A stretch of DNA of 64,000 nt from Candidatus Roizmanbacteria bacterium RIFCSPLOWO2_01_FULL_40_13 (lineage in GTDB: Bacteria > Patescibacteriota > Microgenomatia > UBA1406 > GWC2-37-13), in the NCBI GenBank assembly GCA_001789745.1, contig MGAN01000004.1:64064-128063 (forward strand). Direction: 5' to 3'. The notes beneath the pieces are model-generated. The model ran no database searches and was not told the origin of the DNA. It saw nothing but the letters and a program-made list of their open reading frames with translations. The translations under genes and the position numbers were made by a program. Shown one piece after another: positions 8,661 through 17,821 of this stretch. Numbering within the stretch: position 1 is the first letter of the stretch; every line of letters starts with the position of its first letter.

Positions 8661-9317
8661 TCAAACGAACAGTATGATTGAAAGATTGTAGAAGGCATGG
8701 ATAAAGATCGGTACAAACAAATTCTTCCTATCCAAAAACATAAAAGAGTTTACCAGACTCAACATCAGATCCGTTCCCATAAAAAGTAGCAATAAATCAC
8801 CTGTTAATTTATGATTGGTAAAGAGGATGGGCACATGAAGAAAGAAAAATAATACGCTTGCAAAAAAAGATGAGGTATAGATGTTTTTTGATTCCTCATA
8901 AAGTCTTTTGAGAATAAAACCTCTTGAGAGAATTTCTTCTGAAATTCCAGTGGCTAGGGCTAAAGCGATCATTACGGATATCTCCTGTAAACTCAATGAC
9001 CTCTGAAAAAGTACCAAGCTTTTAAACTTAATTGTATTAGCCAACACTGCAGAGAATGAAAAAATCAAGCCGACCGCTATGCTGATTAAAATATCCGAAG
9101 CAGGGAACTTGAAACTAAGATTAATTGATTTAAAGAAAGTTTTTTTCTCAATTTTTCTGATGTAATAATATACCGGTAAGATAAAAACCAATGGTTTAGC
9201 AATAAATTCGTCTAACCACTCCGGTAGTCTAAATTTAGCCCTATATACAGACCAAATAATTAAAATCACTGCCCAGAGATTAAGCGCCCTTTGGGTTGCG
9301 GTTACCTTAGACTTCAT
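8661..9317 (-). CDS. CPBP-family intramembrane metalloprotease
   Basis: 218 residues with about six to seven membrane helices. The family motifs are in order: EEILSRG (Glu127-Glu128, Arg132), FFFLH (His161) and IHAFYN (His207, Asn211). These make the metal and catalytic site of the CAAX-protease/bacteriocin-processing (CPBP, Abi) family. Substrate unknown; family members act on prenylated proteins, secreted peptides or regulatory membrane proteins. A promoter of TTGATT-17-TACATT ends 7 nt before the ATG, so the mRNA is probably leaderless and the gene independent of the regulator next to it. Confidence 0.85.
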   Translation of the reverse strand: MKSKVTATQRALNLWAVILIIWSVYRAKFRLPEWLDEFIAKPLVFILPVYYYIRKIEKKTFFKSINLSFKFPASDILISIAVGLIFSFSAVLANTIKFKSLVLFQRSLSLQEISVMIALALATGISEEILSRGFILKRLYEESKNIYTSSFFASVLFFFLHVPILFTNHKLTGDLLLLFMGTDLMLSLVNSFMFLDRKNLFVPIFIHAFYNLSIILFV

Positions 9318-9324
9318 TAGTCAA

Positions 9325-9353
9325 AATGTACTCCATTTTTTTAGATAAATCAA
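9325..9353 (-). promoter_or_regulatory. Promoter of the CPBP protease gene
   Basis: Minus strand TTGATT (9348-9353), 17 bp spacer, TACATT (9325-9330), then 7 nt to the ATG at 9317. The predicted start of transcription falls on or next to the start codon. Confidence 0.5.
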
Positions 9354-9360
9354 CCAATCA

Positions 9361-9582
9361 TTAAACACCGCGCAGAAGCGTTGCGAGTCTCATCTTCAAA
9401 ACACGGGCAATTTTATTAAGTATTTTGACAGAAGGATTTGCCTTGCCCTCTTCAATTCTGGCAAGATATGTCCTGTCGATATCAGACAGAAGAGCCAACT
9501 GTTCTTGTGAAAGCTTCCTTCTACGTCTAATACTTATTATTTTTTTACCCAATCGCTGATAGAAGAAGTTACCTCGGCCCAT
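9361..9582 (-). CDS. XRE-family helix-turn-helix regulator
   Basis: 73 residues, almost entirely one HTH_3 (Cro/C1-type) domain: LGKKIISIRRRRKLSQEQLA, then DIDRTYLARIEEGKANPS as the recognition helix region, and a closing helix. There is no ligand or dimerisation domain. The length and make-up resemble controller-type regulators. Two copies of the palindrome GATTATAATC lie upstream at 9623-9632 and 9689-9698 and are good candidates for its operator. What it controls is unclear; rpoD is encoded just upstream on the same strand. Confidence 0.85.
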   Translation of the reverse strand: MGRGNFFYQRLGKKIISIRRRRKLSQEQLALLSDIDRTYLARIEEGKANPSVKILNKIARVLKMRLATLLRGV

Positions 9583-9622
9583 TTTGCAGTTAAGATATAC
9601 AATGAAAGTCCAATTGTCTATG

Positions 9623-9702
9623 GATTATAATCTACAAAACTTATAATTTGGAACTCTATAACAATCTATTTTTTATGAATCGTATGTAGATTATAATCTG
9701 CA
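9623..9702. promoter_or_regulatory. Paired palindromic operator candidates
   Basis: GATTATAATC occurs twice, at 9623-9632 and in the longer TGTAGATTATAATCTGCA at 9685-9702. Centres are 66 bp apart. They lie between the XRE regulator and rpoD, just upstream of the regulator start, as expected for autoregulation. Confidence 0.45.
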
Positions 9703-9722
9703 CTAGTCTTGCTTTGAATTAT

Positions 9723-10814
9723 TTATTCGAGAAAATCTTTAAGTTTACGCGCCCGGGTGGGATGTTTTAATTTGCGAATTGCTTTTGCTTCAATCTGTCG
9801 AATTCTTTCGCGAGTTACCTTAAACTCTCTTCCGACTTCTTCCAATGTTTTAGGTTTACTGCCTTCAAGCCCAAATCTCATAATCAATACCTTCCGCTCA
9901 CGAGGAGAGAGAGTCTCCAGCACTCTGCCTAATGCGTCTTTCAATAGTTCGCGGGAAACCTTGTCATATAAAGTTGGTTGATTTTGATCTGCGACAAACT
10001 GTTCCAATGTAGCCTCTCTGTCATCCCCGACAGGTGTTGAAAGTGATTTGGGTTGTTGAGATATTTTAGTCAGATTCTCAACTTCCTCAACCGACATCAT
10101 CAGTTCTCTCGCGATTTCTTTAATCGTAGGCTCTCGACCCAATTTTTGCGTTAATCTCCTCTGTGCTTTATAGTAGCGATTTATATGGTCGACCATATGG
10201 ACAGGAATTCTGATGGTTCGCGATTGATCTGCTATGGCACGAGTTATTGCCTGTCTTATCCACCAGGTGGCATAGGTTGAAAATTTAAAACCGCGTCTCC
10301 AATCATACTTTTCGACTCCCCTAATGAGTCCTCTATTGCCTTCCTGAATCAAATCCAGGAATGAAAGGCGTCTTCCCAGATATTTTTTGGCAATTGATAC
10401 AACCAGTCTTAGATTGGCTTTGATTAGTTTTTCTTTGGCTTTAAGGTCGTTTTTTTCGTATCTTTTTGCCAGTGATATTTCTTCTTCAAAAGTTAATAAA
10501 GGAGTCTTTCCTATCTCTTTCAAATACATCTTAATCGGGTCGAGCGACTCTCCGTGTTTTAAAACTACCAGTTTTTCCAATTCTTTTTCTATCTCTTCTG
10601 CCGATTTGTTAGCGTCTGATTCCTCTCGAGTTGAGATAGTTTCAAAGATATCTATACCGGTTTTTAGGGCACGGTCAAAAAACATATCTATCTCTTCTAT
10701 ATGCTTTTCCGGCTCGGGATAGATCAGAAGAATGTCATCCTGGACTAAAAAACCGTCTTCTTCACCTTGCCTCAACAGCTCGTTTAAAGTTTTTGGGAAT
10801 TTGTGCTTTGCCAT
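9723..10814 (-). CDS. rpoD: RNA polymerase primary sigma factor (sigma-70/RpoD)
   Basis: 363 residues. A short acidic N-terminus replaces full region 1.1. Region 1.2 starts at [16 protein letters not shown]; region 2 contains [27 protein letters not shown] and the -10 recognition stretch [15 protein letters not shown]; region 3 has [11 protein letters not shown]; region 4.2 is [20 protein letters not shown], which reads -35 boxes. This fits the many TTGACA/TATAAT-like promoters in the window. The gene lies 31 bp downstream of dnaG on the same strand, a conserved dnaG-rpoD pairing. No clear Shine-Dalgarno. Confidence 0.97.
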   Translation of the reverse strand: MAKHKFPKTLNELLRQGEEDGFLVQDDILLIYPEPEKHIEEIDMFFDRALKTGIDIFETISTREESDANKSAEEIEKELEKLVVLKHGESLDPIKMYLKEIGKTPLLTFEEEISLAKRYEKNDLKAKEKLIKANLRLVVSIAKKYLGRRLSFLDLIQEGNRGLIRGVEKYDWRRGFKFSTYATWWIRQAITRAIADQSRTIRIPVHMVDHINRYYKAQRRLTQKLGREPTIKEIARELMMSVEEVENLTKISQQPKSLSTPVGDDREATLEQFVADQNQPTLYDKVSRELLKDALGRVLETLSPRERKVLIMRFGLEGSKPKTLEEVGREFKVTRERIRQIEAKAIRKLKHPTRARKLKDFLE

Positions 10815-10845
10815 TTTTGTTGGGTAAACGATGTAATTTTTTATT

Positions 10846-12615
10846 TTATAACGCTACAATCTTTTTTTCCACATCAGTGAGTTCTTTGCTTATTGACTTT
10901 AAATCTGTTTTAACCGTTTCGTCGTCAGACTTATCCGATGACAATAATTGAGAGATTTTGCGTTTTAGACTATATCTTTTGGCTTCATAAACTAATTTCT
11001 CTATCTTTTCATTTTTAATTTCAATCTCGGTTGAAGCAAAAAGATATAACTCGTCAAAAGTCGATAGAAGTTCTGGGGAAAGTCTCGGGCTAAAATCATC
11101 CAAATGAAAACTTCTGGATTTCTTTTTATAGTTCAGAAAGAGTTGACAGATTTTTTGGTAAGACGGTACGGAAAAATCATCCAATGTAAAAGTTTTAAAG
11201 ATGTCCTCTGCCAGCTGGAAAGGGCTGCTGCTTTGGAATATTCTGCTCAATAGATATTTCTGTATAACCACTTCTCTCATCATCTCGCTAGCAGATTTTT
11301 TCTGGGTGATCACGGAAAATCTTTGCTTCCTCTTCCTTCTTAAATTTCTGATCAGAGCCTCCACGCTGTTTTCGGTTACATCCAATACAGAAGCAACTTT
11401 TTTGACATAGTGGGACAACACAATCGGATTTTTGATCTTTCCTATAAATTCGCTTACCTCTTCAGCAAACTGTTTTTTTCCATAGGCGTCGGCTATCGGA
11501 TTCTTTTTTTGCGCAACATCAATAATAAAATCGTAAAAAGGAATAGGATTCTTTATTAATTTTTTAAATTTAACAAGGTCGGATCTTATAGCTTCATCCG
11601 GGTCTTTAGCATAATCGATTGTAACAACGCCTATGTTAAATTCAAGGTCTTCTGCTTCAATTATAGCTTTCTTCATCGATTCTTCCCCGGCTTGGTCGCT
11701 ATCCATAGCCAGAGTAATCTGATCCGTATATCTTTTTAAATACGTCAATTGTTCCCTGGTTACCGCAGATCCTTTGATAGCTGCGATATTGGTAATGCCC
11801 GCTTGATAGGAGGAAATCATATCGAATTCACCTTCAACCAGATAGATATTATTTTCTTTTTTGACGCTTTCTTTGGCTAGGTCTATGCCAAATAAGGTCT
11901 CTCTTTTGTGATAAAGAGGGGTTTCGGGGGTATTTATATATTTTGCATCTTTCGCACTCTTCTCCAAAGTCCTACCGGAGAATCCGATTATATTCCCGCG
12001 CGCATCTTTGATCGGGAAAATTAGTCTTCCCCTAAATCTGTCGTAAGAGAAACCTCTGTTTCCCCTAACTAAAAGTCCGCTTTCCAACAGTTCCCCTTCA
12101 TTATGCTTTTTTTTAAGTAAAAATTTGTACAGTGAGTCCCAAGATTGTGGCGCATACCCAAGCTGAAATTTTTTAATTATTTTTGTTTCAATCGAGCGGT
12201 TTCTCAAATACTTTAAGGCTTTTGTCCCAAAGCGTGACTTTTGCAGAATAAATTCAAAAAATTCGGCAGCCAGGTTATTAATGGCAATTAGTCGTTCTTT
12301 TTTTTTCCAGACTTTATCCTCAAAGTTGACTTTTGTCAGCTTTACTCCTGCTTTTTCAGCCAACTCTTTTAAAGCCTCGCTAAAAGTTAGATTCTCCCAC
12401 TTCATCAAAAACTTAAAAATGTCCCCACCCTCCTGACAAGAACCGAAGCAATGCCAGATCTGACGATCGGAAGAGACAATGAATGACGGCGTTTTCTCCT
12501 GATGAAATGGGCACAAGGTTTTGAAATTTCTCCCGGTTTTATTAAGTGGAATGAAGGAGCTGATATAGGAAACAATGTCCAGCTTGTGTTTTATATCGTC
12601 GGTTGCATTTTCCAT
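10846..12615 (-). CDS. dnaG: DNA primase
   Basis: About 589 residues. The N-terminal zinc ribbon has CPFH (with EKTPSF after it) and [11 protein letters not shown], so the second Cys pair is spaced C-x3-C rather than the usual C-x2-C. The DnaG core follows, with Toprim motifs [10 protein letters not shown] and [10 protein letters not shown] shorter C-terminal helicase-binding part is present. I place the start at the ATG at 12615, because TACAAT (12623-12628 on the minus strand) ends 7 nt upstream; a GTG one codon earlier is possible. Makes RNA primers at the replication fork. Confidence 0.95.
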   Translation of the reverse strand: MENATDDIKHKLDIVSYISSFIPLNKTGRNFKTLCPFHQEKTPSFIVSSDRQIWHCFGSCQEGGDIFKFLMKWENLTFSEALKELAEKAGVKLTKVNFEDKVWKKKERLIAINNLAAEFFEFILQKSRFGTKALKYLRNRSIETKIIKKFQLGYAPQSWDSLYKFLLKKKHNEGELLESGLLVRGNRGFSYDRFRGRLIFPIKDARGNIIGFSGRTLEKSAKDAKYINTPETPLYHKRETLFGIDLAKESVKKENNIYLVEGEFDMISSYQAGITNIAAIKGSAVTREQLTYLKRYTDQITLAMDSDQAGEESMKKAIIEAEDLEFNIGVVTIDYAKDPDEAIRSDLVKFKKLIKNPIPFYDFIIDVAQKKNPIADAYGKKQFAEEVSEFIGKIKNPIVLSHYVKKVASVLDVTENSVEALIRNLRRKRKQRFSVITQKKSASEMMREVVIQKYLLSRIFQSSSPFQLAEDIFKTFTLDDFSVPSYQKICQLFLNYKKKSRSFHLDDFSPRLSPELLSTFDELYLFASTEIEIKNEKIEKLVYEAKRYSLKRKISQLLSSDKSDDETVKTDLKSISKELTDVEKKIVAL

Positions 12616-12684
12616 CACCCATATTGTACCATGGAGCTTCCATCCTCTTGTTTTTTTTTACGCGAATAAACTATAATGACTTCT

Positions 12685-14142
12685 ATGCTTTATCTTTTTA
12701 TCGATAAAAATATAGTTAAAGTTTTATATCTTAAAAAATCACTTCTTGGCCAGTATGAAACTAAAGTTTTTTCCAAAACTTATCAAGCCTCCGATCTTTT
12801 AGAAAATGGAAAAATCGTCAATATTGATTTTGTAGCGTCAGCTGTAAAAGAAGCCTTGCAATCACTTACAAATGACGGTGTTAAAACAAAGGAGGTTTTA
12901 CTGATCCTGCCTCAAGAAGCCTATACGACTTTGCGCATCCATGTGCCTGCGGAAATAACAACTTCTGCCGTCCCGGCTTTTATCAACGATAAGGTTAAAG
13001 CCAACCTGTCTATCAACCTGGACGACTGCAAATTTGACTGGTTTATCGAAGATGGCGCTAAGGAAAAATATATCTACTTTTTTGCCGTAGATAAAGATAA
13101 TTTAGCCCTTTTTCAACAAGCTTTACAGCTGATCGAACTAAAAGTGCAAAAGGTTTTACCCGAGTCGGTTGCTTATTTTAAGTTATTCCAAAAAACTTTA
13201 AGAAAGGAGAAGAAAGAAAACATATTTTATGTAGCTTATGAAAACAATCGCTTAACCGGACTGCTTTACGACTCATTCGGTCAACTATCATCCGATAAAT
13301 GGAACGCGGATCTTGATAAAGATAAAAAAATTGGGCAGGTTCTTAAAGAAAAGGTCGACGAGCTTAATACAAAGGGTATCAAGCTCAATCGCCTCATCCT
13401 GGCAGGAGCTCAATCAGATAAGGTAAGACAGGATACATTCACCAAAGAGATCGGTGTCTGGACAAATCCTATCAAAAGAATAATACCGGAATTTTACCAG
13501 GAATACCTGAAGCTGCTTATCGGTTCAACTAACAAACCTTTTTCCATCTTATCCTATGAAGTTTGCATCGGTACATTTATCTTCAACGAGCAGAATAAGA
13601 AATTCTCTCTCTTAAACGACTCAGGAGGTGGCAGGATGAAAAAAATACTTACCCTTCCCCGGGTCAATCTTGCCAAAAAAGAAGTGCTGATTTTTTTGGC
13701 TTCATTTATTGTCTCCTTTATCTTCTTTTTATTGATATCACGATCACATCTCAACCTAAAATTCAGTTTTATCCAAAAAAAGCTTGCGCCTATCGCTCAA
13801 CCTTCTCCTACTCCCCCGCCCGCTCGGGCAACCTCTACGCCCACTCCAGCCATTCCAAGGGAAGAGATTAAAATTAAGGTTTTAAATGGCGTTGGTACTG
13901 TAGGGTTAGCGAACGAAGTCAAAGAGCTGCTTAAGGAAAAAGGTTTTCAGGAGATTTTGACCGACAACGCCGATAATTTTAACTATCAACAATCAGAACT
14001 TCAAGTCAAAAAGTCCAAAGAGGAAATTACGTTTCTTATCAAAAGCGATCTTAAGGATAATGTTTCCTCATTTAAAGAAACCGCGCTTGATGAGGACGAA
14101 ACAGCCGACGCAGTTATTATCATCGGTTTAGACTTCAAATAG
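12685..14142 (+). CDS. PilM-like actin-fold protein fused to a LytR_C domain
   Basis: About 485 residues. Residues 1-330 resemble the cytoplasmic PilM/actin-like part of type IV pilus assembly (YLFIDKN at the start, then an IDFVASAVKEAL helix). A single membrane helix follows (about 335-353), then a Pro/Thr-rich linker (PSPTPPPARATSTPTP) and a C-terminal LytR_C/VanY-like alpha/beta domain beginning IKIKVLNGVGTVGLA. So a cytoplasmic sensor is joined to an extracytoplasmic domain. I prefer the ATG at 12685, because TATAAT (12672-12677) overlaps the ATG at 12676 and ends 7 nt before this one. Domain calls are from pattern, not search. Confidence 0.6.
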   Translation: MLYLFIDKNIVKVLYLKKSLLGQYETKVFSKTYQASDLLENGKIVNIDFVASAVKEALQSLTNDGVKTKEVLLILPQEAYTTLRIHVPAEITTSAVPAFINDKVKANLSINLDDCKFDWFIEDGAKEKYIYFFAVDKDNLALFQQALQLIELKVQKVLPESVAYFKLFQKTLRKEKKENIFYVAYENNRLTGLLYDSFGQLSSDKWNADLDKDKKIGQVLKEKVDELNTKGIKLNRLILAGAQSDKVRQDTFTKEIGVWTNPIKRIIPEFYQEYLKLLIGSTNKPFSILSYEVCIGTFIFNEQNKKFSLLNDSGGGRMKKILTLPRVNLAKKEVLIFLASFIVSFIFFLLISRSHLNLKFSFIQKKLAPIAQPSPTPPPARATSTPTPAIPREEIKIKVLNGVGTVGLANEVKELLKEKGFQEILTDNADNFNYQQSELQVKKSKEEITFLIKSDLKDNVSSFKETALDEDETADAVIIIGLDFK

Positions 14143-14218
14143 CATACGCATAATTACTTTCTTGTATACCGATCGTTGATCATCCCGTCTATAGCGGTAG
14201 GGAGTGTACGAACGGTTA

Positions 14219-14420
14219 TACCCATTTTACTTACGATTTGCAGCTCTCTCGGAGCGAAAAAGCGGATTATACTTCTATTAATTGAAATCGCAATCAGTAT
14301 ATACCCCTCTAAGTTGATTTGATAAGATATCTTTAGTTGACAATTTGCAAAATCAACTAAGACGGGTATAGACGGTTATATACTGAGTAACTCGGTTGCA
14401 AACCTTAAGTTATCGAAGTA
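14219..14420 (-). mobile_element. BD element inserted in EF and itself carrying AC
   Basis: Reverse-orientation BD: TACCCATTTTAC at the left, CGAAGTA at the right, flanked by TA at 14217-14218 and 14421-14422. It carries AC at the same internal TA as the BD copy at 734-933 and in the same relative orientation. Confidence 0.85.
14270..14368 (-). mobile_element. AC element, innermost of the three-level nest
   Basis: 99 bp, TACTTC to GACGGGTA on the plus strand, flanked by TA at 14268-14269 and 14369-14370. It splits GCGGAT-TA-GACGG of the D palindrome. Confidence 0.85.
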
Positions 14421-14468
14421 TATGCCGCTAGTAATTCAATTGCGTAGCGGTATATAATATTCAGACTT

Positions 14469-15473
14469 ATGGAAAAAGAGGAATTGGAAAAAAAATTAGA
14501 TAATATCGTCGCTAAGGTTAATTTACCTGCTAAAAAACAGGAAATATCTGAATTGGAAAAACAAACCTACGATTCTACCTTTTGGCAGGAGAGTAAAAGG
14601 GCTTCTGCAGTGATGAAAAAGATAAATGGCCTAAAAAAAGAGATCGAAGACGTCGAGATGATGCAACTTCTCATTGAAGAAAGTCAGTTCCGAGAAGCTG
14701 AAAAATTAATTAGTCAATATGAGATCCTTTTATTTCTCTCTGGAAAATACGATAAGGGAGATGCTATCTTCGCCATCCACGCAGGCCAAGGCGGCACTGA
14801 GGCTATGGATTGGACCGAAATGCTTTTTCGCATGTATACTCGCTATTTTGCCAAAAAAGACTGGATATATGAGGAATTTGATAGAGTTCCCGGAGAAGAA
14901 GCCGGCATTAAAACTACCACTATGAATGTCCACGGTACTTTTGCTTATGGTTTACTAAAATCTGAGGCAGGAGTTCATAGATTGGTTAGACAATCTCCCT
15001 TTAATGCTGATAAGTTAAGACAGACTTCTTTTGCACTGGTTGAGGTCTTACCTATTATTAAAGATCAGGAGGTAGAAATCAAAGATGAGGATCTGGAGTG
15101 GCAATTTTTCCGGAGCGGAGGTAAAGGAGGTCAAAATGTCAATAAGGTCGCAACTGCGGTCAGATTAACTCATAAACCCACAGGGATTACAGTCTCAAGC
15201 CAAGAGGAAAGGTATCAGGGAGCAAATCGCGAAAATTCCCTCAAGTTACTGCGTGCCAAGCTCTGGCAAATACAGTCGGAAAAAAAAGAAGGCGAGATTA
15301 AATCCTTCAAACAAGTCAAACTCGCCTCTTGGGGAAGACAAATAAGATCTTATGTCCTTCATCCCTACAAATTAATCAAAGATCTTCGTACGCAATACGA
15401 AGAGTCTCATGTAGAAAGAGTTTTGGACGGAGAACTAGATGAGTTCATTGAGGCATATCTAAAAAAAAGGTAA
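14469..15473 (+). CDS. prfB: Peptide chain release factor 2
   Basis: 334 residues. The peptidyl-tRNA hydrolysis motif GGQ is at 220-222 in [11 protein letters not shown], and the stop-codon recognition tripeptide SPF is at 176-178, which marks RF2 (UAA/UGA) rather than RF1. This fits UGA being an ordinary stop here, as in valS. The N-terminus is shorter than in E. coli and begins after the point where many RF2 genes have a programmed frameshift; no such shift is needed. TATAAT at 14453-14458 lies 10 nt before the ATG, formed at the edge of the EF repeat. Confidence 0.96.
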   Translation: MEKEELEKKLDNIVAKVNLPAKKQEISELEKQTYDSTFWQESKRASAVMKKINGLKKEIEDVEMMQLLIEESQFREAEKLISQYEILLFLSGKYDKGDAIFAIHAGQGGTEAMDWTEMLFRMYTRYFAKKDWIYEEFDRVPGEEAGIKTTTMNVHGTFAYGLLKSEAGVHRLVRQSPFNADKLRQTSFALVEVLPIIKDQEVEIKDEDLEWQFFRSGGKGGQNVNKVATAVRLTHKPTGITVSSQEERYQGANRENSLKLLRAKLWQIQSEKKEGEIKSFKQVKLASWGRQIRSYVLHPYKLIKDLRTQYEESHVERVLDGELDEFIEAYLKKR

Positions 15474-15488
15474 GCTTCCCATTATTCC

Positions 15489-15526
15489 CTCCTCATCAAA
15501 GAGGAGAAGAGGTGGTTATTGTTTTT
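15489..15526 (+). terminator. Weak terminator after prfB
   Basis: CTCCTC (15489-15494) can pair with GAGGAG (15501-15506); a T-run follows at about 15521-15526 after a gap. The gap makes it a weak candidate. Confidence 0.3.
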
Positions 15527-15553
15527 TCACATAATTCTTGCTAATCTTTTTAT

Positions 15554-16006
15554 ATGGAAAATGCCTCTCCCCCAGAAAACCTCATTCATAATTTAAATAC
15601 GGCGACTGATAATAAATCCTTTACTCTGCCCGTGTTTTTCTCGATTTTAATCATAGTAGTATTGCTTGGTGTGCTATCGGGTTTTTTTCTTGGTTCAAGA
15701 ATTAAAGCCACAAGTCAATCGACTCAACAAACCACATCGGACGAAGTTGAAAAAACAGCTGGAATCGTTGATAAAAAAACCTTTAGCGATAAAGCCGAAG
15801 GAATCTTAAGAGAAGGAGGTATCGATGGAGAGGGCAATTTTCATCTTGAACGGCCGGGAGGAGAATCACAAAATGCCTATCTTACTTCATCCACCGTCGA
15901 TCTGTCCCAATATATAGGCAAAAAAGTGAGGGTCTGGGGTCAAACATTTGCAACCGAAAAGGCCGGCTGGTTAATGGATGTAGGTTTAGTCGAAGTACTC
16001 CAATGA
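15554..16006 (+). CDS. Single-pass membrane protein of unknown function next to ftsEX
   Basis: 150 residues. One membrane helix (about 25-47, PVFFSILIIVVLLGVLSGFF) follows a short cytoplasmic N-terminus; the rest is outside. The C-terminal part (DLSQYIGKKVRVWGQTF) looks like a small beta-barrel of the OB type. I do not recognise a named family. TAATCT lies 6 nt before the ATG. The stop overlaps the ftsE start by 4 bp, so it is probably co-expressed with the FtsEX complex and may act with it. Confidence 0.6.
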   Translation: MENASPPENLIHNLNTATDNKSFTLPVFFSILIIVVLLGVLSGFFLGSRIKATSQSTQQTTSDEVEKTAGIVDKKTFSDKAEGILREGGIDGEGNFHLERPGGESQNAYLTSSTVDLSQYIGKKVRVWGQTFATEKAGWLMDVGLVEVLQ

Positions 16007-16680
16007 TCAAATTCGAAAACGTCAGCAAAAAATTCCCTTTAGGTACTCTTGCTTTATCTGAAGTCTCTTTTGAGATAGAAGATAAGGATTTTGTTTTTTT
16101 CGTGGGACCTTCCGGTGCAGGCAAGACCACCATCCTTAAGCTAATTCTTCACGAATTTAAACCCTCAAACGGCACCATCTTGATTAATGATTTTGACGTC
16201 ACATCCAGAGAATTTTATCAGCTTGAAATGCTGCGTAGAAATATCGGTATGATCTTCCAAGACTTCAAAATTCTATTTGATAAAAATGTCTTTGAGAATA
16301 TTGCTCTGAGTTTAAAGGTATTAAGTGCAAATGATGATCAAATTACCAAAATTGTTAATCAGGCATTAGAATTGGTAGGTCTAACTAAAAAAAAGTTGTC
16401 TTTTCCAGTTCAGCTTTCGGCGGGTGAAATTCAGAGGGTCGCCATTGCTCGAGCTATTGTCGGCGATCGAGAAATCATCTTGGCAGACGAACCAACTGGC
16501 AACCTCGATCCCAAAACCACTTGGGAGATAATGAAAATTTTTAAAAAATTGGAAGGCAAAAAAACGATTCTTATCGCTACTCATAATATTGACATTGTCA
16601 ATAGTTTTCAGAAAAGAGTTCTGGTCTTAAAGCAAGGCAAACTCACTAAAGACCAAAGAAAAGGAGGGTATGAAGTATGA
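16003..16680 (+). CDS. ftsE: Cell division ATP-binding protein FtsE
   Basis: 225 residues, ABC ATPase. Walker A GPSGAGKTT is at about 35-43, the Q-loop is in GMIFQDFKIL, the signature is LSAGEIQRVAIARAI and Walker B is ILADEPTGNLD. The following gene encodes FtsX, and the coiled-coil cell-wall hydrolase comes next, which identifies this as FtsE rather than a general LolD-type ATPase. FtsEX uses ATP to switch on peptidoglycan hydrolases at the division site. It overlaps both neighbours by 4 bp. Confidence 0.93.
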   Translation: MIKFENVSKKFPLGTLALSEVSFEIEDKDFVFFVGPSGAGKTTILKLILHEFKPSNGTILINDFDVTSREFYQLEMLRRNIGMIFQDFKILFDKNVFENIALSLKVLSANDDQITKIVNQALELVGLTKKKLSFPVQLSAGEIQRVAIARAIVGDREIILADEPTGNLDPKTTWEIMKIFKKLEGKKTILIATHNIDIVNSFQKRVLVLKQGKLTKDQRKGGYEV

Positions 16681-17573
16681 ACGAGGTATTAACTTCAATT
16701 CGTCGGGCGCCGTATCAGTCTTTGGCTGCTTTTATGATCTTATTTTTTACCCTTTTCCTGTCGACTATAATGTTTGTTTCACTTAGCTTTTTTTACAGTT
16801 TACTTGGTTACGTAGAGACAAGACCGCAAGTAATAGTCTATTTTCAGACCGCAACTGAGAAAAATACGATTTTTAAAGTTCGCGATAAACTCATGAACTC
16901 AGGAAAAGTCGAATCGATTAAATATGTCTCAAAAGACGAAGCCTATCTCATCTATAAAGAGCTCAACAAAGACACTCCGTTACTGCTTGAAATGGTCTCG
17001 TCGGAGAACTTACCAGCTTCGCTTGAGGTTTTTGCCAAAAAACCAGTCTATCTTTCGGAGTTGGCCGAATTTCTCAAAAAAGAGCCGGGGGTCGACGAAG
17101 TTAACTTCCAGAAAGACATCTTAGACCGACTGCTCACTCTAACTAATATATTAAGAAAATCAACTATCGCTTTTTTTCTCTTTCTTATTTTTGTTTCAAT
17201 TCTTGTTCTCGCTACTACCACGCTCTTTAAGATCGCTTTGAAAAAAGATGAAATAGAGCTGTTGAGACTGCTGGGTGCAAGCAAGTTCTATATACAAAAA
17301 CCGTTTCTTATGGAAGCTACACTTTTTGGCGCCGCTGCTTCGTTTTGTTCATTCTTCCTGATCCTAACTCTTGTTCTCACTCTCAAGCCTTTTCTTGAAT
17401 CTTATCTAAAAGACATCCCTCGATTAACCGTTTCGTTTTTATTTACTAATTTAACCGTCTGGCCGATCAACTTGATATTTTTGGCAATTACTTTAGGTCT
17501 GTCTTTACTTTTTGGTCTTACTTTGGCTATCTTCTCAACCCTCCTTGCCACGCAAAAATATTTAAAGATGTGA
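16677..17573 (+). CDS. ftsX: Cell division protein FtsX
   Basis: 298 residues with the FtsX plan: one N-terminal membrane helix (about 17-42), a large extracytoplasmic domain (RPQVIVYFQTATE and onward), then three helices near residues 160-295. This is the partner of FtsE and passes the ATPase state to a hydrolase outside. A clear Shine-Dalgarno (AAGGAGG, 9 nt before the ATG) is present even though the gene overlaps ftsE by 4 bp. Confidence 0.93.
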   Translation: MNEVLTSIRRAPYQSLAAFMILFFTLFLSTIMFVSLSFFYSLLGYVETRPQVIVYFQTATEKNTIFKVRDKLMNSGKVESIKYVSKDEAYLIYKELNKDTPLLLEMVSSENLPASLEVFAKKPVYLSELAEFLKKEPGVDEVNFQKDILDRLLTLTNILRKSTIAFFLFLIFVSILVLATTTLFKIALKKDEIELLRLLGASKFYIQKPFLMEATLFGAAASFCSFFLILTLVLTLKPFLESYLKDIPRLTVSFLFTNLTVWPINLIFLAITLGLSLLFGLTLAIFSTLLATQKYLKM

Positions 17574-17600
17574 AATCCGGATTTTTCATTAAGTGATGTA

Positions 17601-17801
17601 TACCCATCTTAGAAGATTTTGCAAATTGTTAACTAAAGTTATCTTATAAAATCAACTAAGGAGGGGTATACTTCGATAACTTAAGGTTTGCAACTGAGTT
17701 ACTCAGTATATACCCATCTAATCCGCTTTTTCGCACTGACGAGCTGCAAATCGGAGTAAGATGGGTATATATACTGATTGCGATTTCAATTAATAGAAGT
17801 A
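17601..17801 (+). mobile_element. AC element split by a BD element
   Basis: AC starts TACCCATCTTAG at 17601 and ends GAAGTA at 17801, with TA at 17599-17600 and 17802-17803. Its A/C junction, normally GGGG-TATATA-CTG, is opened by a BD copy at 17669-17767 with one TA duplicated, giving exactly GGGTATATATACTG on the right. The -10 box of the next gene (TATAAT, 17810-17815) is just beyond. Confidence 0.85.
17669..17767 (+). mobile_element. BD element nested in AC; uninterrupted D module
   Basis: TACTTCG to GATGGGTA, 99 bp. Its D palindrome is uninterrupted (CATCTAATCCGC), so with the copy at 63054 it serves as the empty site for the AC insertions at 786 and 14270. Confidence 0.85.
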
Positions 17802-17821
17802 TATTTAGCTATAATTCAATT

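Larger units (their letters stand above)
14167..14452 (+). mobile_element. EF palindromic element containing nested BD and AC elements
   Basis: EF starts TACCG at 14167 and ends GCGGTA at 14452, with TA on both sides (14165-14166, 14453-14454). Its middle junction GGT-TA-TGCCGC is split by a BD element at 14219-14420 with TA duplicated. The same junction is intact in the second EF copy at 63343-63356. The element fills almost all of the 326 bp gap before prfB. Confidence 0.85.

Noticed and set aside
14400-14500. Programmed frameshift in prfB
   Set aside because: The frame is continuous from a plausible ATG and there is no in-frame TGA at the usual position.
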